A stretch of 63,520 nt of DNA from Marinomonas foliarum. GTDB lineage: Bacteria; Pseudomonadota; Gammaproteobacteria; Pseudomonadales; Marinomonadaceae. The stretch is from assembly GCF_003337275.1 (NCBI RefSeq), contig NZ_QPJQ01000027.1, forward strand, positions 1-63,520, read 5' to 3'. Within the stretch, counting starts at the first letter, position 1, and each line of letters begins with the position of its first letter. Shown one piece after another: positions 44,162 through 54,315 of this stretch. The notes under the pieces were generated by a model. The model saw nothing but the letters and a program-made list of their open reading frames with translations, searched no databases and was not told the DNA's origin. The translations under genes and the position numbers were made by a program.

Positions 44162-44881
44162 TTATTCGTGCTCTATTCTGAGAACTTCAAAATGGTCATT
44201 TCTTGCGCACCACTTTATATTCATGTCCCATAGTTGGATTCCATGTTCTCTATCCACTTGTTCGGATAGGTAAGATGGTCTCGGATCTTGTTCTATTATT
44301 TGTTTTATTAAAGTGGTTATTTTCTTGTTGTGCAAATCTTCATATCTTTCGCACTGTGTTTTGGCTTCTACTGAGAAGATGACGGGTTTTTTTTGGACTT
44401 CGGCAGGCGCCGGAGCGAAGCCGCCTTCAGCGTTACTGATGCTATCGGCATAAGGTAAATAGGGTTTAATATCTAGAACAGGTGTGCCATCAAGCAGGTC
44501 TGCGCCATATAGATCAATAAATACGCGCTGATCTTCTTGATAAATTCGCCCAATTTTTACCACAGACAGGCCTATCGGGTTGGGTCTGTGAGTTGCTCTA
44601 GTTGCAAATATCCCTATTTTAGCTTTGCCTCCTAAGCGTGGAGGGCGAACTTTAGCTTTCCAGTTTTCGTTTAGACAGGCATGGAAAATAAATTGTATCC
44701 AGATGTGAGAAAAACCATCTAGCCCGTCTACTGTATCAAGCCGGTTGTATGGAGGGATGAGCTCTAGCTTTGCTGTTGCTTCGGTAACTAATCCTGGTTG
44801 GCGTGGAATGCCAAATTTTTCTTTGTAGCAAGAATGTATTATACCAATAGTGTTGAGAGTAAAAGAATTTTGGGGGATCAA
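44162..44881 (-). CDS. trmO: tRNA (N6-threonylcarbamoyladenosine-37) methyltransferase TrmO
   Basis: Adds the N6-methyl group to t6A37 in certain tRNAs (tRNA-Thr), using SAM. The family has an unusual all-beta, barrel-like fold. Characteristic motifs are GIIHSCYKEKFGIPRQPGL at the N-terminus, HRPNPIGLSVVKI (about 130-142) and GADLLDGTPVLDIKPYLPYAD (about 150-172). The 239-aa length matches E. coli TrmO (YaeB). The gene is divergent from proA and is followed by a small unknown gene. Confidence 0.95.
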   Translation of the reverse strand: MIPQNSFTLNTIGIIHSCYKEKFGIPRQPGLVTEATAKLELIPPYNRLDTVDGLDGFSHIWIQFIFHACLNENWKAKVRPPRLGGKAKIGIFATRATHRPNPIGLSVVKIGRIYQEDQRVFIDLYGADLLDGTPVLDIKPYLPYADSISNAEGGFAPAPAEVQKKPVIFSVEAKTQCERYEDLHNKKITTLIKQIIEQDPRPSYLSEQVDREHGIQLWDMNIKWCARNDHFEVLRIEHE

Positions 44882-45010
44882 TGGATTATCCTTTCATGAA
44901 AATCTGCACTAAATGAATAAAAATAGTGTGATAGTATACTGTCTTGATGAAATAGATCGCGATTTTTTGCGTGTCTAGTGTGTTCTTTTTACTTTTATTA
45001 GAGATTAACG

Positions 45011-46270
45011 ATGTCTTTAGAATCTTATATGAATCAAATTGGTCAGCAAGCTAGGGCGGCTTCTCGCCTTCTTGCTAAAGCATCCACAAAGCAAAAGAAT
45101 ATGGCTCTGTTTGCTATGGCAGACGCTTTGGAAAACGCGCGACCTCGATTGATAGAAGAGAATAAAAAAGACATGGAAAATGGCCGTGTCAAAGGTTTGG
45201 ATTCTGCCTTGTTGGATCGTTTGTTGCTCGATGATGCTCGTATTAATGGCATGATTGAAGGGCTAAAACAAGTTGCCTCTTTACCTGACCCAATCGGGGA
45301 AATATCAGACATGGTGTTCTTGCCGTCTGGTATTCAGCGAGGTCAGATGCGTGTGCCTTTAGGGGTTATTGGTATTATTTATGAGTCTCGTCCAAATGTG
45401 ACCATCGATGCGGCAAGTCTTTGTTTGAAATCTGGAAATGCCACTATTTTACGTGGCGGCTCAGAGGCATTTTATTCCAATCAAGCTATTGCTGAGGCTG
45501 TAACGGCAGGTGTCATCGCTGCTGGTTTGCCAGAGCATGCAGTGCAAGTTCTTAATACGACAGATCGTGAAGCGGTTGGCATGTTAATTTCTATGCCTGA
45601 GTTCGTTGATGTTATTGTCCCTCGTGGTGGCAAAGGTTTGATTGAGCGCATTAGTAAGGATGCACGTGTACCTGTGATTAAGCATCTTGATGGTAATTGT
45701 CATGTCTATATTGATAGTGAGGCGGATCTTGAAAAGGCTTATGCTATTGCCATGAACGCTAAAACCCGCCGCTACGGTGTGTGTAATGCAATGGAGTCAT
45801 TGCTGGTTCATTCTGAAATTGCTGGGGATATTTTGCCTAAGTTAGTGACTGCTTTGCAGGAAAAAGATGTGTCTCTAGTAGGTTGTGAGCAAGCTCGTGC
45901 TATTGGCTCTGTCATTGAAGCTGCATCAGAAGAAGATTGGTATACAGAGTATTTGGCCCCTAAGTTATCTATTAAGATTGTGTCTGATATGGATGAGGCG
46001 ATTGCTCATATCAATAAGTATGGGTCTCACCATACGGACGCAATTGTTTCGCAGAACTACACAAAAACACGTGCTTTTATGACGGAAGTGGATTCTTCGT
46101 CAGTGATGGTGAATGCTTCAACATCTTTTGCTGATGGTTTTGAGTATGGTTTTGGAGCTGAAATTGGTATTTCTACTGACAAAATTCATGCTCGTGGCCC
46201 TGTAGGATTGTTGGGGTTGACCAGTCAGAAGTATGTTGTACTTGGCGATGGTCATACTCGTGACAATTAG
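45011..46270 (+). CDS. proA: gamma-glutamyl phosphate reductase
   Basis: The second enzyme of proline synthesis, reducing gamma-glutamyl phosphate with NADPH to glutamate semialdehyde. An aldehyde-dehydrogenase fold is shown by [31 protein letters not shown] (about 118-150), [14 protein letters not shown] and the catalytic Cys in [15 protein letters not shown] near residue 257. The 419-aa length is normal. It is the first gene of the proA-nadD-rsfS-rlmH run and overlaps the likely nadD start. The proB partner is not in the window. Confidence 0.97.
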   Translation: MSLESYMNQIGQQARAASRLLAKASTKQKNMALFAMADALENARPRLIEENKKDMENGRVKGLDSALLDRLLLDDARINGMIEGLKQVASLPDPIGEISDMVFLPSGIQRGQMRVPLGVIGIIYESRPNVTIDAASLCLKSGNATILRGGSEAFYSNQAIAEAVTAGVIAAGLPEHAVQVLNTTDREAVGMLISMPEFVDVIVPRGGKGLIERISKDARVPVIKHLDGNCHVYIDSEADLEKAYAIAMNAKTRRYGVCNAMESLLVHSEIAGDILPKLVTALQEKDVSLVGCEQARAIGSVIEAASEEDWYTEYLAPKLSIKIVSDMDEAIAHINKYGSHHTDAIVSQNYTKTRAFMTEVDSSSVMVNASTSFADGFEYGFGAEIGISTDKIHARGPVGLLGLTSQKYVVLGDGHTRDN

Positions 46271-46925
46271 AGTTAAGGATAATGTAAAGACTTCTGGGTT
46301 GGCTATTATGGGTGGGACATTTGATCCCGTTCATAATGGTCACTTAAGAACAGCGGTTGAGATTTTAGATCGCTACCACTACTCCGCTTTGAGGTTAATA
46401 CCTTGTTTTCAGCCTGTGCACAAAGATCGACCAAGTGTCTTGCCTCAGCAACGACTTGAAATGGCTAGGCTTGCAGTATCTGGTGATGCTCGATTGAGTG
46501 TCGATTCTCGTGAGATTGATAGGGAAGGTCCAAGTTATAGTGTCGATACATTACGAGATCTTCGGAGCGAAATAGGTCCAGATGAATCACTCATTATGGT
46601 GCTAGGAATGGACAGCTTTTTATCCCTTCCAACTTGGCATAATTGGCAGCAGATTATCCAATATGCTCATTTGTTGGTGGTGTCACGTCCTGGTTGGGAG
46701 CCTGACCTAATCTCTGAATTGAGCGGTTTTTGCGAAAACTATCGTGCCGCCTCGTCGCATGAGTTACAATGCGCGCCCTCAGGGCGGGTCTGGTTCGAGA
46801 CTCTCACTCCTTTGGGGATATCCTCTAGCATGATTAGGGCGTTGGCTCGTAAAAACGAGTCTATTGCTTATTTGTTGCCAGAACCAGTCCAAAACTATAT
46901 AGAACAACATCAATTATATCGATAG
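46260..46925 (+). CDS. nadD: nicotinate-nucleotide adenylyltransferase
   Basis: Forms deamido-NAD from NaMN and ATP in NAD synthesis. The nucleotidyltransferase signature [13 protein letters not shown] and the ISSSMIRAL motif near the C-terminus are intact. The start is uncertain. The GTG at 46260 is chosen because it overlaps the proA stop and leaves about 16 residues before the signature; an ATG further upstream (46233) lies inside proA. The only nearby ATG with a ribosome site (46282, after AAGGA) is out of frame and immediately followed by TAA. The gene is followed by rsfS with a 14-nt gap, the conserved order. Confidence 0.9.
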   Translation: MTIRVKDNVKTSGLAIMGGTFDPVHNGHLRTAVEILDRYHYSALRLIPCFQPVHKDRPSVLPQQRLEMARLAVSGDARLSVDSREIDREGPSYSVDTLRDLRSEIGPDESLIMVLGMDSFLSLPTWHNWQQIIQYAHLLVVSRPGWEPDLISELSGFCENYRAASSHELQCAPSGRVWFETLTPLGISSSMIRALARKNESIAYLLPEPVQNYIEQHQLYR

Positions 46926-46939
46926 GGTAACGTAATTAT

Positions 46940-47293
46940 ATGAGTCAGCTTAACCTCACAGCAGATCAAATTTTGGCTTTTGCTGTTGAAGCATTGGAAG
47001 ATGTCAAAGGTGATAAAATCACAGTGCTAAATGTAGGAAATCATACTGATATGATGGATTACATGGTTATTTGTACTGGTACTTCAAAGCGTCATGTGAA
47101 TGCTTTGGGCCAAAACGTATTTGAGCATTTGAAAGGTAAAGGTCTTCAGCCGTTAGGTTCGGAAGGTCGTGGTATGGGCAGTGATTGGGTTTTGGTGGAT
47201 TTGCATGATGTTGTTGTTCATGTGATGACTGAAGAAGCTCGAGCGTTTTATGATCTTGAAAAGCTGTGGGATATTAAACCAGAACAACTTTAA
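46940..47293 (+). CDS. rsfS: ribosomal silencing factor RsfS
   Basis: Binds L14 on the 50S subunit and blocks joining with 30S when nutrients are short. It has the DUF143 family landmarks [28 protein letters not shown] (about 30-60), [16 protein letters not shown] and [13 protein letters not shown]. The 117-aa length is normal. It sits in the conserved nadD-rsfS-rlmH-mrdA-rodA order. Confidence 0.96.
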   Translation: MSQLNLTADQILAFAVEALEDVKGDKITVLNVGNHTDMMDYMVICTGTSKRHVNALGQNVFEHLKGKGLQPLGSEGRGMGSDWVLVDLHDVVVHVMTEEARAFYDLEKLWDIKPEQL

Positions 47294-47304
47294 GGTTTTT
47301 TGTA

Positions 47305-47772
47305 ATGCGTATTCGTTTAATTGCTGTTGGTAGTAAAATGCCTAAGTGGGTGACAGAAGGTTATGATGAGTATGCAAAACGTCTTCCAAAAGACTTTGCA
47401 TTAGAGCTTGTTGAAATTCCAATGTCGCCACGTGGGAAAAATACGGATATAGCTAAGGCAATTCGCAAAGAAGGAGATGCCATGCTTGAGGCAATTCCTT
47501 CAAACGACAAGGTCATTGCAATGGAAGTCCTTGGTAAAGAATGGTCTACAGAGCAGCTTGCAGACCAAACTGAGCAGTGGCGTATGGATGGCTACAATGT
47601 CAGCTTGTTAGTTGGAGGTCCTGATGGCCTCGACCCAAGGTGTACATCGCGAGCAGATCAGGTTTGGTCTTTGTCTCGTTTAACGTTACCCCATCCTATG
47701 GTGAGAATTATTTTAGCAGAGCAGATATACCGTGCTTGGACGCTGATGAACAATCACCCGTATCACAGGTAA
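47305..47772 (+). CDS. rlmH: 23S rRNA (pseudouridine-1915-N3) methyltransferase RlmH
   Basis: A SPOUT-class SAM-dependent enzyme that methylates pseudouridine 1915 in helix 69 of 23S rRNA. The trefoil-knot region is visible as [13 protein letters not shown] (about 99-111) and [24 protein letters not shown] near the C-terminus. The 155-aa length is exactly typical. It is 11 nt after rsfS and 10 nt before mrdA. Confidence 0.97.
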   Translation: MRIRLIAVGSKMPKWVTEGYDEYAKRLPKDFALELVEIPMSPRGKNTDIAKAIRKEGDAMLEAIPSNDKVIAMEVLGKEWSTEQLADQTEQWRMDGYNVSLLVGGPDGLDPRCTSRADQVWSLSRLTLPHPMVRIILAEQIYRAWTLMNNHPYHR

Positions 47773-47782
47773 AGGTGGTCAG

Positions 47783-49666
47783 GTGAGCCGTCGACATCAG
47801 AATTTTCGGAATTATCGTCAAGAACAGCGGTTAACTCAGCATCGTTTGATTGCCGCTGCGTTATTTGTTTTGTTAATGGCTATTATATTGATGGCTAGGC
47901 TGTTCTATCTGCAAGTGATAGAACATGACCTTTATCAGACAAAAGCGGATGATAATCGGGTGATGTTGGTCACTGAACCACCACCTCGTGGTTTAATCTA
48001 TGATCGTAATGACGTTATTTTAGCGGATAATCGACCTATACACAGTTTAACCATCACTCCTGAACGAGTAGACGACTTTTCTCAATTAAAAAAGCAGCTC
48101 TCTGGCATTATTGAAATTAGTGATGCTGAGTGGGAAGACTTTGATGACAGACGTAAAGAATACCGCCGACCTTATCAATCCTTAACGTTAAAATCTCAAC
48201 TAACCGATGAGGAGTGGGCTAAAGTCGCCGTTGACCTTTACAGGCTTGATGGTGTTCAAGTTGAAGCACAATTAACTCGTTACTACCCATACGGTGAGGC
48301 ATTTGCTCATGCTGTCGGTTATGTGGGAAGGATTACATCAAAAGATCTAGAAACGGTCGACAGGCAGGCCTACCAAGGCGCCTTGTTTATTGGTAAAACA
48401 GGTGTTGAAGGCTACTACGAGAAAACACTCTTTGGTGAAGCAGGCCTTAGTAAAGTAGAAGTGAATGCTCGTGGCCGTATCATGTCAGAGTTGGATCGAC
48501 AGAACCCAACTCCAGGCAAAGATTTACATCTGTTTTTAGATGCAAGGCTGCAGCAGTATGCTTATGACCTGTTAGGCGATTATACAGGGTCGGTTGTAGC
48601 AATAGACCCAACAACGGGGGGTATTTTGGCCTTGGTATCAAAGCCTGGTTATGACCCTAACTTGTTTGTCCGTGGTATCTCTTACGACGATTATAATGTT
48701 CTTCGTCAATCTAAAAAACTCCCTTTATTTAACCGAGCGTTACGTGGCGGCTATCCTCCAGCATCAACGATTAAGCCTTTTATGGCTCTTGCCGGTCTAG
48801 AGTATGGCTTTGCCTCTTGGACTGAACGTTATTTTGCTAAAGGTTACTATCAGATTAATCCAGATGGGCGACGTTATCGAGATTGGAAGCGAACGGGTCA
48901 TGGCTGGATTGATTTAGAGCGATCTATCATAGAATCGGTTGATACCTATTATTATCAGTTGGCGAATAAAATGGGGATTACCCCAATCCATAATTTTTTG
49001 ACACGTTTTGGTTTTGGTCAAAGTAATTTGTTGGACCTAAATGGTCAAAGTAATGGTCTGTTGCCATCTAATGAGTGGAAAAAAGCCAAATATAAAGAAC
49101 CTTGGTACCCAGGTGATTCTGTAAACGTTGGTATAGGGCAGGGGTTTATGGTGGCCACTCCTGTACAAATTGCCTCCGCTACATCTGCGCTTGCAAGCAG
49201 AGGGCATTATTTTTATCCGCGTATGACGAATACAGTTGGGGATGACCCCGCTGTTTTTGAAAATGGTCTTGGTGACGAGCACGATATTGTGCTGAAAGAT
49301 CAGCGTAATTGGGAGCGAATGGTTGTTGCTATGCGTAAAGTAATAACTGATTCGCACGGTACGGCTCGACGCTTGCAAGGGACGGAATATGAGATTGCAG
49401 GTAAAACAGGTACTGGGCAGGTGTTTAGCTTACAAGAAGACCAAGAGTATGATGCGGATAGCTTGGAAAAAAGGTTACACGATCACGCCTTATTTATTGG
49501 TTTCGCTCCTGCCAAGCAGCCCAAAATTTCTATATTTGCGATTTTTGAAAATGGGGGCAGTAGCTCCAAACCTGCAGATTTAAGTAGGGCTCTGTTTGAT
49601 GCGTATCTTTATGATGACTACCCTGACAGATATGACTATTTAAAAGGTAATAAGAATGAAGGATAG
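47783..49666 (+). CDS. mrdA: penicillin-binding protein 2 (elongasome transpeptidase)
   Basis: The transpeptidase that works with RodA in lateral wall elongation. There is one N-terminal membrane anchor (about 22-42), a pedestal/dimerisation domain with EPPPRGLIYDRN, and a transpeptidase domain with the active-site Ser in PPASTIKPF near 327, the SVD/SxN region (ESVDTYYYQLA) and KTGT near 540. The 627-aa length is normal. It starts with GTG 47783 (MSRRHQNFRNYRQEQ), 10 nt after rlmH, and overlaps rodA by 11 nt, indicating translational coupling. Confidence 0.97.
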   Translation: MSRRHQNFRNYRQEQRLTQHRLIAAALFVLLMAIILMARLFYLQVIEHDLYQTKADDNRVMLVTEPPPRGLIYDRNDVILADNRPIHSLTITPERVDDFSQLKKQLSGIIEISDAEWEDFDDRRKEYRRPYQSLTLKSQLTDEEWAKVAVDLYRLDGVQVEAQLTRYYPYGEAFAHAVGYVGRITSKDLETVDRQAYQGALFIGKTGVEGYYEKTLFGEAGLSKVEVNARGRIMSELDRQNPTPGKDLHLFLDARLQQYAYDLLGDYTGSVVAIDPTTGGILALVSKPGYDPNLFVRGISYDDYNVLRQSKKLPLFNRALRGGYPPASTIKPFMALAGLEYGFASWTERYFAKGYYQINPDGRRYRDWKRTGHGWIDLERSIIESVDTYYYQLANKMGITPIHNFLTRFGFGQSNLLDLNGQSNGLLPSNEWKKAKYKEPWYPGDSVNVGIGQGFMVATPVQIASATSALASRGHYFYPRMTNTVGDDPAVFENGLGDEHDIVLKDQRNWERMVVAMRKVITDSHGTARRLQGTEYEIAGKTGTGQVFSLQEDQEYDADSLEKRLHDHALFIGFAPAKQPKISIFAIFENGGSSSKPADLSRALFDAYLYDDYPDRYDYLKGNKNEG

Positions 49667-50777
49667 TATTTATCGTAGAGCCTTGTCTTTTACCAATGCC
49701 CGCCTATGGAAACTGGTTCATATAGACATTCTGCTTATTGCCTCTCTACTATTGTTGATAGCGGGCGGCCTTTTTATTCTTTATTCTGCCTCTGGTCAGG
49801 ATGTCGAAATGGTCGAGCGACAAGTGTTTCGTTTGGCAGTTGGGCTTTTAGTGTGTTTGGCGTTGGCTCAGCTTCCTCCTAAATATATGCGACGTTCGTC
49901 ACCCGCTTTATTTATTTTTATCTCAGTGCTTTTGATTGGGGTGCTGTTTTTTGGGGTGGGGGCAAAAGGCGCTCAACGTTGGTTGGCTTTGCCTGGCGGT
50001 CTGCGGTTTCAACCTTCTGAAATTATGAAGATCGTTATGCCTATGATGATCGCTTGGTATTTCTCTGACAGACAGCTTCCTCCTAGCTTTAAACAAATAT
50101 TGGTCGTACTTGGTCTTATAGTATTGCCTGTGTTGCTGATCGCTAAGCAGCCTGATTTGGGGACTTCTCTGTTGGTTGCTGTGTCTGGCATTTTTGTTTT
50201 GTTTCTTGCTGGACTTGGCTGGCGCTATATATTGGGCGCAGCGGCGTTAGCTCCTATAGCGGGTTATACGTTATGGCAGTTTATGCATGATTATCAGCGG
50301 CAACGTGTATTGACGTTTTTAAATCCGGAAAGCGATCCGCTAGGGTCCGGTTGGAATATTATCCAATCTAAAACAGCGATTGGCTCTGGTGGTTTATATG
50401 GAAAAGGTTTCTTAGAGGGGACACAGGCTCAGTTAGACTTTCTTCCTGAAAGTCATACGGATTTTATTATCGCTGTTCTTGCTGAAGAATTTGGTATGCT
50501 AGGTTGTGGTGTTCTTATCTTGGCGTATTTATTGGTTATTGCTCGAGGCTTGTATATTTCTGCCACGGCTGAAGATAATTATGCGCGCTTATTAGCGGGT
50601 AGTTTAACGCTTACCTTTTTTGTGTATATGTTTGTAAATATTGGGATGGTGTCAGGTATTCTCCCTGTGGTTGGGGTACCCTTACCACTCGTTAGTTATG
50701 GTGGAACCTCGATTATTACCATCATGGCAACCTTTGGGATTTTAATGTCAATACAAACACATAAAAGAGCAAGATGA
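49656..50777 (+). CDS. rodA: rod-shape determining glycosyltransferase RodA
   Basis: A SEDS-family peptidoglycan polymerase of the elongasome. The 373-aa protein has about ten membrane segments. SEDS landmarks are GAKGAQRWLALPGGLRFQPSEIMK (about 110-135), KQPDLGTSLLVA (about 165-176), ESHTDFIIAVLAEEFGMLG and VGVPLPLVSYGGTSII. The catalytic Asp is in the AKQPDLGTS/ESHTDF loops. It overlaps mrdA by 11 nt and mltB by 4 nt. Confidence 0.97.
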   Translation: MKDSIYRRALSFTNARLWKLVHIDILLIASLLLLIAGGLFILYSASGQDVEMVERQVFRLAVGLLVCLALAQLPPKYMRRSSPALFIFISVLLIGVLFFGVGAKGAQRWLALPGGLRFQPSEIMKIVMPMMIAWYFSDRQLPPSFKQILVVLGLIVLPVLLIAKQPDLGTSLLVAVSGIFVLFLAGLGWRYILGAAALAPIAGYTLWQFMHDYQRQRVLTFLNPESDPLGSGWNIIQSKTAIGSGGLYGKGFLEGTQAQLDFLPESHTDFIIAVLAEEFGMLGCGVLILAYLLVIARGLYISATAEDNYARLLAGSLTLTFFVYMFVNIGMVSGILPVVGVPLPLVSYGGTSIITIMATFGILMSIQTHKRAR

Positions 50778-51832
50778 TGATTAAGCAAGCTGCATTTGTA
50801 TTTTTAGCGCTTGGTCTGACTGCGTGCAGTAGTATGGATCACTCTACATTTCCTTCTGACTCAGGAGTCAGTAATTCTCTGCTTGATGATACGCCTAAAG
50901 AATGGGGTGATTCTTACGCAGGTTATCCTGAGGTTCAGCGCTTTATTAGCCGGTTAGTGAAAGAGCATAATTATGATAGGAACCGCCTAGAGCTGGCATT
51001 TTCTCACATCAAAGTGCGGCCTAAGGTTATTGAAAAATCAGACAATCAACCTGAAGTTATTACGCCTTATTACGAGTATAAAACTCGCTTTGTAAACGAA
51101 GATAGAGCAAAAGCCGGACGTGAGTTTGCCAAACGTAATGAGAAATGGCTACGTAAAGCTGAGCAAGAGTTTGGCGTTGAGCCTAATATTATTGTTGCTT
51201 TGATTGGTGTAGAAACGTATTACGGACGTATCACTGGTTCAAAAGACGTTTTTACCTCACTTACGACATTAGCGTTTGACTATCCAAGACGAAAAGATTA
51301 TTTCCAAAGCGAGCTGGAAGCTTATTTATTGTTAGTTCGCCAAGAGGGATGGAACATTGGCGACACAAAAGGGTCATATAGTGGTGCAATGGGTATGGTC
51401 CAATTTATGCCAAGCAATTATCAAAAGTTGGCGGTAGATTATGATCAAAATGGCCATATTGACTTATGGGGATCTGACGCTGATGCCATTGGTAGTGTTG
51501 CTAACTACCTTAAACATCATGGGTGGAAGACGAAAGAACCTTGGTTTGTTATGGCTTACGTTGCCGAACCAGATAAGGTGGCTGATTTAATTAATCGTGG
51601 TAGAGAGCCTAGCTCTGAAATGACTGAGTGGTCTGCACTTAATGTGCTTCCTGCACAGTCTTTTATTCCTCGAAAGACGGGATTAATTGCTTTAAGAACG
51701 GGACCTGAAGATGTGTCTTATTGGCTTGCCTACGAAAATTTTTTCACCATCATGGACTATAACCCAAGTAGGCGGTATGCCATGTCAGTACTTGAGCTTG
51801 CGGAGAGTATAGGAAGCTATGAGAGCTATTAA
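50774..51832 (+). CDS. mltB: membrane-bound lytic murein transglycosylase B
   Basis: A lipoprotein lytic transglycosylase cleaving glycan strands of peptidoglycan. The lipobox is LGLTACSS, with the lipidated Cys near residue 18. The catalytic Glu is in GVETYYGRITG near 147, followed by SGAMGMVQFMPSNY and GSVANYLKHHGWK. The 352-aa length is normal. It overlaps rodA by 4 nt and rlpA by 14 nt. Confidence 0.95.
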   Translation: MMIKQAAFVFLALGLTACSSMDHSTFPSDSGVSNSLLDDTPKEWGDSYAGYPEVQRFISRLVKEHNYDRNRLELAFSHIKVRPKVIEKSDNQPEVITPYYEYKTRFVNEDRAKAGREFAKRNEKWLRKAEQEFGVEPNIIVALIGVETYYGRITGSKDVFTSLTTLAFDYPRRKDYFQSELEAYLLLVRQEGWNIGDTKGSYSGAMGMVQFMPSNYQKLAVDYDQNGHIDLWGSDADAIGSVANYLKHHGWKTKEPWFVMAYVAEPDKVADLINRGREPSSEMTEWSALNVLPAQSFIPRKTGLIALRTGPEDVSYWLAYENFFTIMDYNPSRRYAMSVLELAESIGSYESY

Positions 51833-52754
51833 CATACTATTTATTGCCAGCATTAGTTCGCTGGTATTGAGTGGTTGTATGAGTACACGTCATGTTTTAG
51901 GTAAAGATGATATAGATTATGAAAAAGCATCAGGTGGCGGTCGCTATTCTATTTTGCAGGATCACGCTCCGACAGGTGATATAAAAGTAGACCATTTACC
52001 AGACTTGGTGCCGAAGTGGGAACAAAAGAGTCGTGGTGGTAATAAAAGTCCCTACGAGGTTTGGGGCAAAAAGTATTGGGTCATGGACTCAGCTCAAGGC
52101 TATGTAGCCGAAGGTACAGCTTCTTGGTATGGAAAGAAGTTTCATGGTCATAAAACCTCAAATGGGGAAACATATGACATGTACGCTTTTTCTGCGGCAC
52201 ACAAATCCTTGCCATTACCGACTTACCTCAAGGTAACGAATCTCGACAACCAGCGTTCTGTTATTGTTCGTGTTAATGATCGTGGGCCATTTCATGGCGA
52301 TCGATTAATTGATCTTTCTTATGCCGCAGCGGCTCGTCTTGACTATCATAAGAAAGGATTAGCTCGGGTCAAGGTTGAAGCGATAACACCTGCTCAAGGG
52401 CAAGCTTATCGCCCTGATGAAACGGTTGTGAGTGCACCTGCTCCACCGCTGAAAGCCTCGCCTGCTAAGGCTTTAACAGCCCCGGTAGTTGATGTTCAAC
52501 GTTCTCAGACTGAATTGTCTTTTTCTCACTTACAAATGGGGGCATTTAGTTCTGAGGAGTCTGCAGATAAACTAAAACTCCGACTTTTTGAGGCATTTGA
52601 TACCAGTGTAAAAGTTGTTATCAATAAGCAAAGCGATGGTCTATATAAAGTCTTTGTCGGTCCCTTTGAAAGTTCTGAAGAACTGCTTGATTGGCAAAGT
52701 AAGTTACAGCAAGAGGGCTTTGGCAACCCTGTTAGGGTTGCTTTAGTGCCGTAG
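51819..52754 (+). CDS. rlpA: septal ring lytic transglycosylase RlpA
   Basis: A lipoprotein that cleaves denuded glycans at the septum in Pseudomonas. The signal peptide and lipobox LVLSGCMS place Cys near 20. The double-psi beta-barrel (about 95-190) has GTASWYGKKFHGHKTSNGETYDM, the catalytic-region NDRGPF and DLSYAAAARL. A proline-rich linker follows, then a C-terminal SPOR domain (about 230-310) that binds denuded septal glycan. The 311-aa length is normal. It starts inside the mltB end. Confidence 0.95.
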   Translation: MRAINILFIASISSLVLSGCMSTRHVLGKDDIDYEKASGGGRYSILQDHAPTGDIKVDHLPDLVPKWEQKSRGGNKSPYEVWGKKYWVMDSAQGYVAEGTASWYGKKFHGHKTSNGETYDMYAFSAAHKSLPLPTYLKVTNLDNQRSVIVRVNDRGPFHGDRLIDLSYAAAARLDYHKKGLARVKVEAITPAQGQAYRPDETVVSAPAPPLKASPAKALTAPVVDVQRSQTELSFSHLQMGAFSSEESADKLKLRLFEAFDTSVKVVINKQSDGLYKVFVGPFESSEELLDWQSKLQQEGFGNPVRVALVP

Positions 52755-52835
52755 GTAAGATTTGTTTGGGCTAGAGATTCGGTTAATGCTCTAGTATTAT
52801 TTATTCACATTTTTTAGAAGACGATTTTTTTGAGT

Positions 52836-53984
52836 ATGAAAAAACTCCTTGTTACCTTATCACTCGTATTTTGTTTCGTAAGTAGCTCTATTTTTGCAGC
52901 TCCTTCATTGATCCCGACACCTCCGCAGTTATCTGCCTCTAGCTATATTTTGATGGACGCATATACCGGAGATATTTTAGTTGAGCATAATGCTGATCAA
53001 GCTTTGCCACCGGCAAGCCTGACGAAACTAATGACGGCTTATATTGTTGAATACGAGCTTGCTCGTGGAAATTTATCTTTAGAAGATAAAGTAACCATTA
53101 GCGAGAAAGCATGGAGAATGGAAGGTTCTCGCATGTTTATTCGTGAAGGTACTCAGGTTAGTTTAGAAAACCTGATGCGCGGTATTATTATTCAGTCTGG
53201 CAATGATGCCAGCGTTGCAGCCGCTGAATATGTTGCAGGAAGTGAATCTGCATTTGCAGATTTAATGAATCAGCATGCTCAGCTACTTGGAATGACAAAT
53301 TCACATTTTGTTAATTCAACAGGCTTTCCTGCAGAAGATCACTATTCCAGCGCTCATGACTTAGCTAAATTGTCTCGTGCTACTATTTTGCAGTTTCCTG
53401 AAAACTATAAAATGTATGCCGAAAAAGAGTTTACATACAATAATATTCGCCAGCCAAACCGTAACCGTTTGTTGTGGAGAGATAAAACTGTTGATGGCCT
53501 GAAGACAGGGCACACTGAGGCAGCGGGATATTGTTTAGCAGCATCAGCGGTACGTAATGGTACACGCCTAATTACAGTTGTTATGGGGACAAAATCGGAT
53601 GCTGCACGTGCGGCTGAAGCTCAAAAACTGTTGGATTATGGTTTTAGATATTATGAAACTCGTAAGCTTTATAGCCGCGGACAAGTGGTGAATAATGCTC
53701 GAGTATGGGGTGGTAGCCAGCCAAATGTAAAAGTTGGCTTTTCAGAAGATGTCCTAGTGACTATGCCTCGTCAACAAGGCAACTCTATTCAAGCGACGTT
53801 GGATATGGAGAAAGAAATTGTTGCTCCTATCGCGGTCGGTGATGTTTTAGGGAAAATCGTTGTTGGTTCTGAAGATAATATATTATTAGAGCGCCAAGTT
53901 GTGGCATTAGAAGCCGTGGAAGAAGGTGGTTTCTTCAAGCGAATGTTTGATAAAATTAAGCTCTTCTTTATGAACTTGTTTTAA
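52836..53984 (+). CDS. dacA: D-alanyl-D-alanine carboxypeptidase (PBP5/6-like)
   Basis: Removes the terminal D-Ala from pentapeptide stems, limiting crosslinks. It has a signal peptide (MKKLLVTLSLVFCFVSSSIFA), active-site SLTK near residue 61, SGNDA (SxN motif) near 123 and KTGHTEAAGYC near 222, plus a C-terminal beta domain and an amphipathic membrane-binding helix (FKRMFDKIKLFFMNLF). The ATG at 52836 gives the cleanest signal peptide; a TTG two codons earlier (52830) has better spacing to a weak AGAAG. A small hairpin (CTAGAG/CTCTAG, 52771-52794) lies upstream. Confidence 0.95.
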   Translation: MKKLLVTLSLVFCFVSSSIFAAPSLIPTPPQLSASSYILMDAYTGDILVEHNADQALPPASLTKLMTAYIVEYELARGNLSLEDKVTISEKAWRMEGSRMFIREGTQVSLENLMRGIIIQSGNDASVAAAEYVAGSESAFADLMNQHAQLLGMTNSHFVNSTGFPAEDHYSSAHDLAKLSRATILQFPENYKMYAEKEFTYNNIRQPNRNRLLWRDKTVDGLKTGHTEAAGYCLAASAVRNGTRLITVVMGTKSDAARAAEAQKLLDYGFRYYETRKLYSRGQVVNNARVWGGSQPNVKVGFSEDVLVTMPRQQGNSIQATLDMEKEIVAPIAVGDVLGKIVVGSEDNILLERQVVALEAVEEGGFFKRMFDKIKLFFMNLF

Positions 53985-54012
53985 GGCCTTATAGGCGAAT
54001 GGTAAACTAGAA

Positions 54013-54315
54013 ATGGCACTAATTACGAAAGATGGTGATCAAACAGAAAAAGTGGTTGATGCACCGAAAATAGAGTTTCCTTGTGAAAACTATGTGATCA
54101 AAGTAGTTTCACTTGATGTTGATGATATTCATCAAGAAATCAAAGAATGCTTGCTTGTTCATGCTCCAGAAATGGCGGAAGCAGAGAATATTAATCGCTC
54201 TAGTAAAGGGCGCTTTATTAGCTTTAGTTTTCGTATAGTAGCTCAGAGTGAAGACCAATTATCGGCTTTGCATCGCGACTTAATGTCGATTGAAGCCGTT
54301 AAAATGGTCATGTAA
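54013..54315 (+). CDS. ybeD: YbeD family (DUF493) protein
   Basis: A 100-aa member of the DUF493 family, with IEFPCENYVIKVV near residue 20 and SSKGRFISFSFRIVAQSEDQL near 60. The structure is expected to be an ACT-like alpha/beta fold. The function is not established, but the gene is almost always between dacA and lipB, as here, and ends directly against the lipB ATG, which suggests a role linked to lipoylation. Confidence 0.92.
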   Translation: MALITKDGDQTEKVVDAPKIEFPCENYVIKVVSLDVDDIHQEIKECLLVHAPEMAEAENINRSSKGRFISFSFRIVAQSEDQLSALHRDLMSIEAVKMVM

